From Monoglobus sp964617455 (GTDB lineage: Bacteria; Bacillota; Clostridia; Monoglobales; Monoglobaceae): a stretch of DNA of 5,216 nucleotides. The DNA lies in contig CAZTYF010000033.1 of NCBI GenBank assembly GCA_964617455.1, forward strand, positions 1-5,216, in the 5' to 3' direction. The notes under the pieces are model-generated. The model was not told the DNA's origin. It made no database searches and saw only the letters and a program-made list of their open reading frames with translations. Numbering within the stretch: the stretch's first letter is position 1; the number at the start of each line of letters is the position of its first letter. The translations under genes and the position numbers were made by a program. Below are positions 5,210 to 5,216 of the stretch, piece after piece.

Positions 5210-5216
5210 TAAATGT

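Overview
The window looks like a chromosomal segment of an anaerobic member of the Bacillota, probably class Clostridia. I infer this from the proteins (an Rpn-family nuclease/transposase tail, a lipoprotein with a copper-amine-oxidase-N-type domain, a secreted DUF362 protein, a cyclophilin-like-fold protein), the strong AG-rich ribosome binding sites, two near-consensus sigma-A promoters with 17-bp spacers, and a Gram-positive-style 5S rRNA. I cannot name a genus.

Layout, left to right. Bases 2-184 (+) are the last 60 codons of an Rpn-type PD-(D/E)XK nuclease/transposase gene with a glycine- and charge-rich tandem repeat tail. Bases 185-354 are an intergenic gap filled almost completely by a structured repeat element: copy 1 at 187-302, a small hairpin, then a second copy of the element's first 25 bases running up to the next gene's stop codon. 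Bases 355-4169 (-) hold four genes in one direction with gaps of 44, 18 and 42 bp, almost certainly an operon. In transcription order they are a cytoplasmic alpha/beta hydrolase with a Cys nucleophile, a secreted DUF362 protein, a small lipoprotein with a two-repeat copper-amine-oxidase-N-like domain, and a secreted cyclophilin-like-fold protein. The operon promoter (TTGACA-N17-TATAGT) is at 4246-4274. A second promoter (TTGAAA-N17-TATAAT, 4309-4337) points the other way and drives a two-helix membrane protein of unknown function at 4420-4908. A hairpin at 4938-4968 lies between that gene and a 5S rRNA gene on the minus strand (4977-5092) and can serve both as a terminator. A second copy of the structured repeat (5094-5209) abuts the 5' side of the 5S gene.

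How the genes may work together. Three of the four operon products carry export signals and the first does not, so the operon pairs one cytoplasmic hydrolase with a set of surface or secreted proteins. The DUF362 protein and the cyclophilin-like protein share an accessory module (an 'AAYY/VAYY ... WD ... P' segment of about 60-65 residues), which ties them together further. The substrate is not visible in the sequence.

The most notable signal is the repeat element. Its two copies are 4.8 kb apart and align over 116 bases without a gap. They differ at about 27 positions, and about half of those differences are paired changes that keep two hairpins intact. That pattern points to selection on a folded RNA or DNA structure rather than on sequence alone.
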